Part shown: positions 16,652-24,840 of the stretch, piece by piece | Layout: every line of letters begins with the position of its first letter | How positions within the stretch are numbered: the stretch's first letter is position 1 | Assembly (NCBI GenBank): GCA_902797165.1 | Contig: CADBRU010000011.1 | Span: 1-61,467 of the forward strand | Origin: an uncultured Elusimicrobium sp. | GTDB lineage: Bacteria > Elusimicrobiota > Elusimicrobia > Elusimicrobiales > Elusimicrobiaceae | DNA length: 61,467 nucleotides | Direction: 5' to 3' | Translations under genes and position numbers: made by a program | The notes under the pieces: generated by a model | The model's database searches: none | What the model saw: only the letters and a program-made list of their open reading frames with translations | Told to the model about the DNA's origin: nothing

Positions 16652-18385
16652 ATGGAAAAGAAAGAATTAGGATTTGTAACCATTGAAGGTAAAAAAGTAG
16701 CCATTGAAGGGGAACGCAATTTATTAGAACTAGTGCGCAAAGCCGGTTTTAATATGGTAACGTTCTGCTATCAACCGGAACTGGAAATTTTCGGTGCGTG
16801 CCGCTTGTGCTTGGCCGAAGTAGAAGGCATGGGCATTTTGGCCACCTGTACCGTAAAACCCAAAGACGGTATGGTTGTACATATCAACACCGATGAAGTG
16901 CGCAAACTGCGCCGCATGAATTTGGAACTCTTGCTGGCTTCCGGTAACCACGAATGTACTTTGTGCGGAAAATCAGGCAACTGCAAACTCCAAAAACTTG
17001 CCAAAGATATGGGTATTACCGATATCCGCTTCAAACGCAAAGTAACCACTTCTCATTTAGACAGCACGTCCGCCGCTTTAGTGCGCGATAGCAGCAAATG
17101 TATTTTGTGCGGCAACTGCGTACGCACTTGCAACGAAGTACAAGGTATCGGCGCGATTGATTTTGCATTTCGCGGCTACAAAGCCAAAATTACAACCGCC
17201 TTTAATAAAGACATGGGCGAAAGTAAAGAATGCGTATCCTGCGGTCAATGTGCCCGTGTTTGCCCGGTTGGTGCTTTGATGCCCAATCACCAAGAAATCG
17301 AACTGGTGCAAAAAGCCATCAATAATCCGGACAAAAAAGTAGCCGTACATATTGCTCCGGCGGTGCGCGTAGGTTTGGGTGAAATTTTCGGTATTAAACC
17401 GGGTATTCCCGTAGACGGCAAAATTGCCGCGGCCTTGCGTATGCTCGGCTTTGACTATGTGTACGATACTTCTTTTGCGGCTGACTTAACCATCGTGGAA
17501 GAAGCGAGCGAATTTATCCGCCGCTTTACCGAAAAAGATCACTTGCCGCAACTGACCAGCTGCTGCCCGGCTTGGGTCAATTACGTAGAAAAATTTGTGC
17601 CGGAATTTATTCCGAATTTATCTTCTGCTCGCTCTCCGATGCAGATGATGGGCCCCGTGCTCAAAGCGGACTTTGAACAAAAAGGCGGCAAACGCGAAGA
17701 CTTAGTAGTCGTTGCCATTATGCCTTGCACCGCCAAGAAAATGGAAGCCAAATTGGATAAATTCTACGTCGATCAAAACCCGGATACGGACCATGTGGTC
17801 ACGACTACCGGACTAGCCAACATGATTAAAGCCGCGGGTATTGATTTTGCCAACTTGCCCGACGAAGAATTTGATGCTCCGTTCGGTACCAAAACCGGCG
17901 GCGGTGTTATCTTCGGTGCTTCGGGCGGTGTAATGGAAGCGGCTTTGCGCTTTGCGGCGGCCGCACTTAACCCCAAAGCCAAAGACGGCGTGATTTTTGA
18001 ATCGTTGCGCGAAACCAAAGAATTCCGCGAAGCCGAACTGAAAGTGGGTGACATTAAAGTTCGCGTAGCGGTAACGAGCGGACTGCGCAATGCACGCAAA
18101 CTACTCGAAGATGTAAAAGCGGGCAAAGCACACTATGACTTTATTGAAGTCATGTCTTGCCCGGGTGGTTGTGTAGCCGGCGCCGGCCAACCGCAATATG
18201 AAGGTTGGAAAATCCGCAAAGAACGCGCCAAAGGTTTGTATGCAGAGGATGCTAAACTGGATTATAAATCTCAAGACAACAAAGACGTAATGGCCTTATA
18301 CGGTAAGGTGCTTGATAAGATTGGTGGTCCGGTGGCGCATAAACTCTTGCACACGCACTACAAATCACAGAAAGAGCAGAATTAA
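16652..18385 (+). CDS. hydA: [FeFe]-hydrogenase catalytic subunit (HydA)
   Basis: The 577-residue protein has an N-terminal [2Fe-2S] domain (CYQPELEIFGACRLC...C), a His-Cys [4Fe-4S] site (HECTLCGKSGNC), a double [4Fe-4S] domain (CILCGNCVRTC, CVSCGQCARVCP) and the H-cluster motifs 'TSCCPAW', 'MPCTAKKMEA' and 'EVMSCPGGCVAGAGQP'. All catalytic cysteines are present. In HydABC it makes H2 from NADH and reduced ferredoxin together. The maturases HydE, F and G are not in the window. The operon ends at the strong hairpin at 18405. Confidence 0.97.
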   Translation: MEKKELGFVTIEGKKVAIEGERNLLELVRKAGFNMVTFCYQPELEIFGACRLCLAEVEGMGILATCTVKPKDGMVVHINTDEVRKLRRMNLELLLASGNHECTLCGKSGNCKLQKLAKDMGITDIRFKRKVTTSHLDSTSAALVRDSSKCILCGNCVRTCNEVQGIGAIDFAFRGYKAKITTAFNKDMGESKECVSCGQCARVCPVGALMPNHQEIELVQKAINNPDKKVAVHIAPAVRVGLGEIFGIKPGIPVDGKIAAALRMLGFDYVYDTSFAADLTIVEEASEFIRRFTEKDHLPQLTSCCPAWVNYVEKFVPEFIPNLSSARSPMQMMGPVLKADFEQKGGKREDLVVVAIMPCTAKKMEAKLDKFYVDQNPDTDHVVTTTGLANMIKAAGIDFANLPDEEFDAPFGTKTGGGVIFGASGGVMEAALRFAAAALNPKAKDGVIFESLRETKEFREAELKVGDIKVRVAVTSGLRNARKLLEDVKAGKAHYDFIEVMSCPGGCVAGAGQPQYEGWKIRKERAKGLYAEDAKLDYKSQDNKDVMALYGKVLDKIGGPVAHKLLHTHYKSQKEQN

Positions 18386-18404
18386 AAATTGCAGTAATTT
18401 GATA

Positions 18405-18437
18405 AAAAAGGCGGAGAAAGTTTTTCTCCGCCTTTTT
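18405..18437. terminator. Bidirectional terminator between hydA and a pilin gene
   Basis: A 15-bp perfect stem (AAAAAGGCGGAGAAA and its complement) has a 3-base loop and T or A runs on both sides. It is one of the strongest hairpins in the window. Confidence 0.92.
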
Positions 18438-18446
18438 GTTTAAGAT

Positions 18447-18989
18447 TTATTCAATATATTTACAGGTACCGCGGTTCCAAATGTCAGGGGCCGTACCACT
18501 TCCCAAACTTTCACATAGATATTTCTGCATTTTGGCGTTTGTACCAGTACCGCCTCCATAACAACAAATTAGTTTATTTGCTAAATCATTATCTGTATTA
18601 TTAAACATCATAAAAAGATAGGGAAACATTTGTGCTTTGCTAGAAGAGCCCCAAAAATATATTCCTTTTCTTGTAGTAGTAAATGCGACATTGATAAACC
18701 AACAGCCTCCGTTATAACAAAAAGAACTGCGGGTGTGGGGGCCACCGATTGTGACTGCAGTATCATTAGGGACTAGATCTATATCTAGAGCCGCATAATC
18801 ACTAGAGAATTCATTATTAGCTAAATAATAAATATTTTGGGCTTTTGCCAAAGTTCGCGTACGGATCAAAATATCTGTAAACTTAGCTTTTGTTACCGCC
18901 TTTTGATATTGTGGCAGGGCAATAGCAGACAAAATGCCGATAATTAAAACTACTACCAACAGTTCAATTAAAGTAAAACCTTTTTTCAT
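18447..18989 (-). CDS. Type IV pilin-like protein
   Basis: This 180-residue prepilin, MKKG|FTLIE, has Glu5 and 'ALPQYQKAVTKAKFTDILIRTRTLAKAQNIYYLANNEF'. The globular part is rich in Cys, Gly and Thr and differs from subfamily A. The ATG at 18989 is chosen; a GTG nine bases upstream lies inside the near-perfect ribosome site AGGAGGTGAT. Candidate promoter elements are TTGATA (19045-19050) and TATAAA (19024-19029), spaced 15 bp. It is a stand-alone gene facing hydA. Confidence 0.88.
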   Translation of the reverse strand: MKKGFTLIELLVVVLIIGILSAIALPQYQKAVTKAKFTDILIRTRTLAKAQNIYYLANNEFSSDYAALDIDLVPNDTAVTIGGPHTRSSFCYNGGCWFINVAFTTTRKGIYFWGSSSKAQMFPYLFMMFNNTDNDLANKLICCYGGGTGTNAKMQKYLCESLGSGTAPDIWNRGTCKYIE

Positions 18990-19117
18990 AATAATCACCT
19001 CCTAAAATTACTGTCCCTAATAGTTTATACCTTTTTTAGTAAATTATCAAGTCTTTAAAAATTTTGAGTAAAGTGCAATAAAACGTAAAAAAATGTGTTT
19101 TTAATAGGTGGGTTTAG

Positions 19118-19123
19118 TACAAT
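19118..19123 (+). promoter_or_regulatory. -10 box of the lipoprotein operon
   Basis: TACAAT is followed by a leader of about 55 nt that contains a small CCCCC/GGGG hairpin (19142-19157) and AAGGAAGGAG before the ATG at 19182. Unlike many genes here, this operon has a normal leader. Confidence 0.4.
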
Positions 19124-19181
19124 ATAAGGGTAGAAAATCAGGCCCCCGCGCTAGGGGAAATTTAAAAGGAAGGAGAAGCGT

Positions 19182-19772
19182 ATGAAGAAACTATTAGTCA
19201 GCCTGCTGATTGTGCCGTTTTTGTTTGCGTGTGCAACCAAAGTAAACCGCATTAACAGCGGCGAAGTAAAAGACGTCAGCGGCCGTTGGAATGATACTGA
19301 TTCTCAACTCGTTGCCGAAGAAATGATTAACGATTGTCTAAACTCCGGCTGGTATGCCAAATCGGTGGCCAAACTGGGTAAAGAGCCCACCGTTATTGTC
19401 GGTACGGTAAAAAATGAAAGTATGGAACATATAAATACCGCTACTTTCATTGAAGAAATGCAACGTGCCTTAATTAATTCCGGCAAAGTAGATTTTGTAG
19501 CCAGCAGTAATGAACGCGGTGAAATCCGCCAAGAGCGCTTGGAACAAGATGAATTTGCCTCGGAAGAAACGCGTAAAGCCTTCGGACGCGAAGTCGGTGC
19601 AGATTATATGCTATCGGGCGTTTTGAATTCTATTGTAGATTCTCAAAGTGCCAAAGCCGTTGTATATTATCAAGTTAATTTGAAATTAATTAACATTGAA
19701 ACCAACAAAATTGTTTGGAACGGCGAAAAGAAAATTAAAAAGTACGTAAAGCATAGCAAAACGACTTGGTAA
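19182..19772 (+). CDS. lpoB: LpoB-like penicillin-binding protein activator lipoprotein
   Basis: The 196-residue lipoprotein has signal peptide MKKLLVSLLIVPFLFA and lipobox LFAC. The mature part has 'DVSGRWNDTDSQLVAEEMINDCLNSGW', 'VIVGTVKNESMEHINTATFIEEMQRALINSGKVDFVAS' and 'VGADYMLSGVLNSIV', the LpoB fold (PF13036-like). In enterobacteria LpoB stimulates PBP1B from the outer membrane. Here the bifunctional PBP at 54658 is the only partner candidate in view. It is the first gene of a lipoprotein operon, with the next ATG 5 bases after the stop. Confidence 0.82.
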   Translation: MKKLLVSLLIVPFLFACATKVNRINSGEVKDVSGRWNDTDSQLVAEEMINDCLNSGWYAKSVAKLGKEPTVIVGTVKNESMEHINTATFIEEMQRALINSGKVDFVASSNERGEIRQERLEQDEFASEETRKAFGREVGADYMLSGVLNSIVDSQSAKAVVYYQVNLKLINIETNKIVWNGEKKIKKYVKHSKTTW

Positions 19773-19777
19773 TTTCT

Positions 19778-21079
19778 ATGAAACAGGCGCGCCTTTGTAT
19801 ATGGCTTGTGGCGGTCTTGTTGTGCTGCTCAGCATGCGGCGCGCCTTCTTTACGCTATAAAAAAGATGTTAATAGATTGATTGCTTCCGGAGATTTTGGG
19901 GCAGCACAAGAGCAGTTGGAGCATGCTAAAAATAAAGGATACAGTTCGCGGGACCGTTTATTGTATCAACTAGACAGCGGAGCGGTATTGCATGATGGGG
20001 GGCAATATCAGGAAAGTGATAAAAGATTGGCCGCTGCGCAAGATAGAATTGATGAATTGTTTACGCAAAGCGTGTCGGCCCATGTCGGACGGTACCTTAT
20101 TAACGATATGACGGTGCCGTATCAGCCGGCAGTTTATGAAAGAGCCTTAACGTACTATTACCGGGCCATGAATTTTTTATCTTTAGGGGACGTGGAAGGA
20201 GCGGCAGTGGAGGCCAGTCGGGCCGTTTTCTTTTTAGACCATTTATCCGGCAGCGAGGCCAAAGAGTGGCAAAACGATACGTTTATACAGTATTTTATGA
20301 GCCTTGTATTTGAAACCGCCGGACGACTTGATGATGCACGTATTGCGCGTTACCGGGCGGGGCAAAATAATTCAACGGATGTGCAAGCCTTGCGTTTGGG
20401 GCCGATTCCGGATGGGTACGGAGAAGTGGTTGTGGTACATGCTAACGGTGTGGCACCCTTGAAAAAAAGTGCTACATTTCAAGTTGCTTGGCGGGATGTG
20501 CGGTTGTGGCTGCTGGAATCAACGGAAGGAAATAGAAATGTGGATCCTGCCGTACAAAACGCCATTTCGGCTGGGATACTGGGCAATGCTATCACGGTGG
20601 CTTATCCGGTACTGGAGAAACAGCCTTTTATGATTAAATCATCAGAGGTGCTAACGGATCAGGGGGGCACATATCCTACGCGGCTATTGGGTAATGTAGA
20701 AGAGGCTGCCCAAACGGATTTGGAAGATAAACAAGCCGCTACTTTGTTTCGCATGGCTTTACGGGCGGCAACAAAACGAGTGGCCGCGGTGCAAGCCAAA
20801 CAAGCCGCTGGCAAAGCGTCTAACAATGAAAATGTGGAACAATTGACGGAAATGTTATTTAATCTATTAGGCGCCGTAACGGAAAAAGCAGATACGCGCC
20901 AATGGTTTACCTTACCGGCTCAATGGCGTTTAACGCGGTTTTATGTGCCGGCCGGGACGCAGGATATCACCCTGCGGTTTAAAGACGGATTTGGTAATAT
21001 AATAGGAGCCTATGCGTTCCGAAATATACAAGTAAAAGCGGGAGAGCGGGTGTATTTGCATCACCGTACCGCTAAGTGA
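19778..21079 (+). CDS. TPR-like lipoprotein (COG3014-type)
   Basis: This 433-residue lipoprotein has lipobox SAC in 'LLCCSACGAPS'. Helical repeat pairs occupy residues 20-210 ('LTYYYRAMNFLSLGDVEGAAVEASRAVFFLD'), followed by a beta-rich half. Its place directly after lpoB and before an LPP20-like gene matches a cluster seen in other Gram-negatives under COG3014; function is unknown. The start at 19778 is chosen over 19766 because it begins the signal peptide and lies outside the previous gene. Confidence 0.7.
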   Translation: MKQARLCIWLVAVLLCCSACGAPSLRYKKDVNRLIASGDFGAAQEQLEHAKNKGYSSRDRLLYQLDSGAVLHDGGQYQESDKRLAAAQDRIDELFTQSVSAHVGRYLINDMTVPYQPAVYERALTYYYRAMNFLSLGDVEGAAVEASRAVFFLDHLSGSEAKEWQNDTFIQYFMSLVFETAGRLDDARIARYRAGQNNSTDVQALRLGPIPDGYGEVVVVHANGVAPLKKSATFQVAWRDVRLWLLESTEGNRNVDPAVQNAISAGILGNAITVAYPVLEKQPFMIKSSEVLTDQGGTYPTRLLGNVEEAAQTDLEDKQAATLFRMALRAATKRVAAVQAKQAAGKASNNENVEQLTEMLFNLLGAVTEKADTRQWFTLPAQWRLTRFYVPAGTQDITLRFKDGFGNIIGAYAFRNIQVKAGERVYLHHRTAK

Positions 21080-21086
21080 GGTAATT

Positions 21087-22034
21087 ATGAAAAAGTGGTT
21101 AGTTTTAGTAAGCGTAGCCGGACTGTTAAGTGCTTGCTCCGGCATGAATAAAAATACGGTCAGTTACCAAATGAGTAAGTATGACCAGCAAGTTTATTAT
21201 GTAGTCGCGGGAGAGGGGGCCGATAAAGAAGCCGCCGTTAAAGACGCACTTACCAATATGCGCAAAAACATCGTGGAAAATGTGCCCAATGTGTTGCAAG
21301 AAGTTCCCGCGCCTGTTAATGATGTCTTGGCAAATGCCAAAACCGGTAAAGTGTGGCGCGATAAGAGCGTAAAAAACCCGAAAAAATATTATGCTTTAGC
21401 CGTATTAAAACGCCAAACTGCCGAAAAGATTTTGCAAGCACCCGCCAATGAATTGGATGCGCAATTAGGTGCTTTTGCCACTCAATTGCAAGCCAATAAT
21501 GATAAATTCTCCGGTATGCGCAATGCTTTTGCCATGCAACCGCTACTGGTTAAACGCAATGTACTACAAGATTTATATATTTTCCTCAGTGAAGATCATA
21601 ACGGATATGAAGCAGCCCGTTTTGACGGATACAAGAAAATATATCAAGACCGTTTAGCGGCTATTAAAGTAATGACCGTGGTGCGCGGTGAAGAAAAGAT
21701 TACTTTGCTTACCCGTATTACGGACGCCATTAACCAAATGGGACTGAGCGCCGCCGAACCGGAAGATGCGCAGGCTGTATTATCCGTAGAAGTAGATGCT
21801 AAAGTGGATGGTTACGGCTCGGAACGGGTGAAAGGTTTGCACTGGGCTGCCACCAGCGCAGCAGTAAGTATGCGCGATTTGCAAAACGGTACCACGTTTG
21901 CCCGCTTTAACGTCAACGACCGCGCCGGTACTAATCGTCAAGCCGATTCCGTACGCAAGAGTATGGAAGGTATAGGAGATAAAGCATCGGTAGAAATTGT
22001 GAATCGTTTGACCAATTATTTGAAAACGAAATAA
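21087..22034 (+). CDS. LPP20-family-like lipoprotein
   Basis: The 315-residue lipoprotein has lipobox SAC in 'GLLSACSGMN'. The region 'YYVVAGEGADKEAAVKDALTNMRKNIVENV' followed by 'KKYYALAVLKRQTAEKIL' resembles the LPP20/DUF400-type domain, in which a short strand-helix-strand is followed by an 'Y.LAVL.R..A' stretch. It begins 7 bases after the TPR lipoprotein. It probably acts with its two upstream partners in the outer membrane or periplasm. No catalytic site is visible. Confidence 0.6.
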   Translation: MKKWLVLVSVAGLLSACSGMNKNTVSYQMSKYDQQVYYVVAGEGADKEAAVKDALTNMRKNIVENVPNVLQEVPAPVNDVLANAKTGKVWRDKSVKNPKKYYALAVLKRQTAEKILQAPANELDAQLGAFATQLQANNDKFSGMRNAFAMQPLLVKRNVLQDLYIFLSEDHNGYEAARFDGYKKIYQDRLAAIKVMTVVRGEEKITLLTRITDAINQMGLSAAEPEDAQAVLSVEVDAKVDGYGSERVKGLHWAATSAAVSMRDLQNGTTFARFNVNDRAGTNRQADSVRKSMEGIGDKASVEIVNRLTNYLKTK

Positions 22035-22044
22035 GGAGAAAAAA

Positions 22045-22752
22045 ATGAAAAAAGTATTTTTATTGTCTTTACTGGTAGCCTTGTGTATGCCGGCTTGCGC
22101 GCAGCAATCTGCCGAAGATGCTGCTACACAAGACAAACAAACTGTTCAAGATCCGGCTGAGCGCAATAAGATGTTATATTCACTCGGGTTTTTATTAGGA
22201 GATAATTTGAAGCATCAATTGGTCCTTGATAATGAAGATGATTATAAGGCCGTTTCTCAAGGAATGCGTGATAGTTTGCTCAATAAATCTTCCCAAACGG
22301 ATTTGGAAAAATATAAACCGCAAATTATTGAAAAATATCAACAAGATGCCAAAATTATCAATGAACGGCACATGGCGGAGCAAAAAGAATTTTTGGAAAA
22401 TTTTGCCAAAGAGAAAAATGTGAAGGTGCTTGAAAACGGGGCCATGATTAAATTGTCTAAAAAAGGTAAAGGCCGCACCCCCAGTGCCTCTAGCAAAGTA
22501 AAAGTGCACTACGAAGGGAAACTGATAGATGGTACCAAGTTCGACAGTTCGTATGACCGCAATGCGCCTTTTACCACGGTATTAACCAATGTGATTTCTT
22601 GTTGGACCAAAGGCGTACAACAAATGCGACCGGGTGCTAAGGCCACTTTGGTATGCCCGGCCGAAACCGCATACGGCAATCGTCCGGCCGGTATTATCCC
22701 GCCTAATTCTGCTTTAATATTTGAAGTGGAATTATTAGAAGTAGAAGACTGA
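22045..22752 (+). CDS. FKBP-type peptidyl-prolyl isomerase (FkpA/Mip-like), exported
   Basis: The 235-residue protein has a signal peptide ending in a possible lipobox (MPACAQ), a helical dimerisation region (residues 35-130) and a C-terminal FKBP domain: 'VKVHYEGKLIDGTKFDSSYDRNAPFT', 'GVQQMRPGAKATLVCPAETAYGNRPAGIIPPNSALIFEVELLEV'. This is the Mip/FkpA plan, a periplasmic folding catalyst. An extra cysteine pair (SCW, VCP) lies in the FKBP domain. Ribosome site AAGGAGA. It sits within the lipoprotein operon. Confidence 0.88.
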   Translation: MKKVFLLSLLVALCMPACAQQSAEDAATQDKQTVQDPAERNKMLYSLGFLLGDNLKHQLVLDNEDDYKAVSQGMRDSLLNKSSQTDLEKYKPQIIEKYQQDAKIINERHMAEQKEFLENFAKEKNVKVLENGAMIKLSKKGKGRTPSASSKVKVHYEGKLIDGTKFDSSYDRNAPFTTVLTNVISCWTKGVQQMRPGAKATLVCPAETAYGNRPAGIIPPNSALIFEVELLEVED

Positions 22753-22753
22753 T

Positions 22754-23326
22754 ATGTCTAAATTAGGGCGCATTTCATTAGTTATTATGATACTCGGGCT
22801 AGCATTTATTGCTAGCCTGCGCCTTTATCGTTCCTATGAAGAGCAGGTAAAAGCAGATCAAGAAAATATGGGTGCCGCCATGACATTTAATCAGGTGGCT
22901 GTGCATCATGAGCCTGCGGAAGTGGAAACGCCTGTTTATCAGCGCTTGCCTATAGATGATAGATTAATCAAAGATATTTTTCTGGAAGATCCGGCCTTGC
23001 CTGCAGAACAAGCCCAAGAACAGGCGCGTGCCACCATTAATTCTATTTTGGAAGATTATCGCGAAAATCCGCAATTGCGGGAGTTTTATAAAGAAGTGAA
23101 AGAAACTACCGGGCAAAAGATTGATTTGTCTGCTATGAGCCAAGGCAATATGGGGGAATTACTCAAGCAATATCCCCAATTACAGGAAATTATCAATCGT
23201 CATACGCAAGATCCGCAATTTGCCGCTACAATACAAGAGATTTTTTCAAATCCGGAGTTTGTACGCAGTGTGATTATTTTGCAACAGAGTGCCAATCAAA
23301 CAAAGGAAACCGTGCCGAATGAGTAA
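22754..23326 (+). CDS. Membrane-anchored protein of unknown function
   Basis: The 190-residue protein has one N-terminal membrane helix (ISLVIMILGLAFIASLRLY) and a mostly helical, acidic periplasmic part with 'ATINSILEDYRENPQLREFYKEVKETTGQKIDL' and 'LKQYPQLQEIINRHTQDPQFAATIQEIFSNPEF'. The repeated 'xxNPxxxxF/Y' helices look like a small tandem repeat. No family is recognised. It begins 1 base after the FKBP gene stop, so it belongs to the envelope operon. Confidence 0.62.
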   Translation: MSKLGRISLVIMILGLAFIASLRLYRSYEEQVKADQENMGAAMTFNQVAVHHEPAEVETPVYQRLPIDDRLIKDIFLEDPALPAEQAQEQARATINSILEDYRENPQLREFYKEVKETTGQKIDLSAMSQGNMGELLKQYPQLQEIINRHTQDPQFAATIQEIFSNPEFVRSVIILQQSANQTKETVPNE

Positions 23327-23370
23327 AAAAATGCTATCCTGTATAAGAAGAATACTAGAGGAGGAGTTTT

Positions 23371-23925
23371 GTGTTAAAAATTTTAGCAAAAGCAGCCGTT
23401 TTGATTTTAATTGTACTGAGTGTCTATTTTATTGTACACCCACAAGCCTGTTCGAATATGCTTGCCGGTCGGCAAACACGACAGGGGGCCCCATCCAATG
23501 ACAATGAATTAACTCATCCCATGTCAGAGCCTCAGCCCAGTATTACGGATAAGTCTCAACAGGGAATCTTGGATCGGGACGAATTGTTTAATAAACCGGC
23601 AGAGCAAGAGCCCACTCAACCGAGCACTACAACATCCGCCCAACCGGTACAACCTTCTTTCTCTCAAGAAGACATTGATTATGCCGTGGCAAGCCGCTAT
23701 GTGGAATTGGAGCGGGAATATACCCGCACCAAACCGCTTACACAAGAGGCCTCTTCCGAATTATCCTATATGGTGATGGATGATTTCGGTATGTCTCCGG
23801 CAGAATGGCAAAGTTTTATGGCGCGCGCAACGGCCAGTGGACTCTTTGAGAAAGCCCGCCGTGATTTGCCTCCGGATACAAATATAAATACCTTTGCCAG
23901 ACCCGAAGCATCACCTACCAAATAG
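23371..23925 (+). CDS. Membrane-anchored protein of unknown function, Pro/Gln-rich linker
   Basis: The 184-residue protein starts with GTG after GAGGAGG. It has an N-terminal membrane helix (residues 5-22), a low-complexity Pro/Gln/Thr/Ser linker (~50-95) and a helical C-terminal part with 'ELSYMVMDDFGMSPAEWQSFMARATASGLFEKARRD'. It is the last gene of the envelope operon and is followed by a terminator. Size and layout match its upstream neighbour, so the two may interact. No family is recognised. Confidence 0.58.
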   Translation: MLKILAKAAVLILIVLSVYFIVHPQACSNMLAGRQTRQGAPSNDNELTHPMSEPQPSITDKSQQGILDRDELFNKPAEQEPTQPSTTTSAQPVQPSFSQEDIDYAVASRYVELEREYTRTKPLTQEASSELSYMVMDDFGMSPAEWQSFMARATASGLFEKARRDLPPDTNINTFARPEASPTK

Positions 23926-23944
23926 CCTATATGTAAGAATATTT

Positions 23945-23971
23945 ACCCCTGCTTTTCAGCAGGGGTTTTTT
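23945..23971 (+). terminator. Terminator of the lipoprotein operon
   Basis: The stem ACCCCTGCT/AGCAGGGGT, with a 4-base loop, runs into six T residues. Confidence 0.9.
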
Positions 23972-24048
23972 GTGTTTAAAAAACTTATCCTACTTTTATT
24001 ATCTTGTCATATTGGAGAACCTAATTTTAAAAATTGTCCAAAAAAGAC

Positions 24049-24079
24049 TTGACAAACACAGTTTTTTTTAGAATAGTAA
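24049..24079 (+). promoter_or_regulatory. Promoter of the pilin gene at 24218
   Basis: GACTTGACA with TTGACA at 24049-24054 is followed by a T-tract. A weak -10 (TAGTAA at 24074-24079) follows 19 bp later. The GACTTGACAA block also precedes the pilins at 47834 and 60087 on the other strand. Confidence 0.45.
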
Positions 24080-24194
24080 TTGAAGTAAGGTCCGTCATCC
24101 CTGGGGCTGCGTAGCAGCAACCGGGGATCCATAAGTTATAAAGAAAAACAACCTTTATAAAAAACTGGATCCCGGGTCCACGCCCGGGATGACA
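24064..24194 (+). repeat. Palindromic mini-element in a pilin leader
   Basis: The segment runs between promoter and ribosome site. It has ends CGTCATCCC (24093-24101) and GGGATGAC (24187-24194) in inverted orientation, an inner hairpin GGGGCTGC-GTA-GCAGCAACCGGGG, and a second hairpin ATCCCGGG/CCCGGGAT at 24169-24190. Its left part recurs at 11745-11831, and similar ends occur at 60604-60684. No reading frame is carried, so it resembles a MITE or REP-type element. Confidence 0.6.
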
Positions 24195-24217
24195 AATTAA
24201 ATAAAAGGAGAAAATGT

Positions 24218-24703
24218 ATGAAAAAAGGTTTTACACTTATTGAACTACTGGTGGTAGTTCTTATCATCGGCATCTTGTCTGCCATTGCTTTGCCGCAATA
24301 TACCGCAGCCGTGGAAAAAAGTCGTGCCGGTGAAGCACTTGTTATTTTAAAGCATGCCCAACAAGCACGGATGATAGACTATTTGCAAAATCCGAATGCC
24401 CCCTCTACCCCAAAAGATATTATGGAACTAAGCGGCGGTACATGGAGAGCGGACGGAGGAGCGTATTGTACTAAGAATTTCCGCTATGCCTTTGATGATT
24501 GTACGGTAGCGGAAGCATATCGTTGTATTCCAAAAGCCGATTGCAGTGATTGCCAGAATGACACTGAATATGAAATAAATCTATTTAATCCATTTTATGG
24601 AGAAGATTGGGAATCTGAACACTATTGCGCTTATTCCACTGATTTAGGTCATAAGGTTTGTAACGGACTGGCCGGACAAGGTTTTAATATAATTGAGTAT
24701 TAA
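24218..24703 (+). CDS. Type IV pilin-like protein, subfamily A
   Basis: The 161-residue prepilin, MKKG|FTLIE, has Glu5 and 'ALPQYTAAVEKSRAGEALVILKHAQQARMIDYL'. The globular domain has 'IMELSGGTWRADGGAYC', a Cys-rich centre (CIPKADCSDC) and the C-terminal 'STDLGHKVCNGLAGQGF' shared by subfamily A. The leader is about 140 nt long because of the palindromic element. Ribosome site AAAGGAG. A terminator follows at 24727. Confidence 0.9.
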   Translation: MKKGFTLIELLVVVLIIGILSAIALPQYTAAVEKSRAGEALVILKHAQQARMIDYLQNPNAPSTPKDIMELSGGTWRADGGAYCTKNFRYAFDDCTVAEAYRCIPKADCSDCQNDTEYEINLFNPFYGEDWESEHYCAYSTDLGHKVCNGLAGQGFNIIEY

Positions 24704-24726
24704 ACGTTGTTTGCTAGACTGATTTT

Positions 24727-24755
24727 AAAACCCCTCCCGAAAAGCGGGGTTTTTT
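24727..24755 (+). terminator. Terminator of the pilin gene
   Basis: AAAACCCC/GGGGTTTT closes an 11-base loop and is followed by T residues. Confidence 0.75.
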
Positions 24756-24758
24756 ATA

Positions 24759-24787
24759 TTGAATTTTCCGTGTAAAAAAGATAACAT
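24759..24787 (+). promoter_or_regulatory. Promoter of PTS permease gene 2
   Basis: TTGAAT (24759-24764) and TAACAT (24782-24787) are spaced 17 bp. The surrounding TAAAAAAGATAACATAG closely copies the promoter of PTS gene 1. Confidence 0.55.
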
Positions 24788-24840
24788 AGTGGAGTAGGGA
24801 GTTTTCCCCGAGTTGTAGAAATCTTATATGAGGAGTCTGT

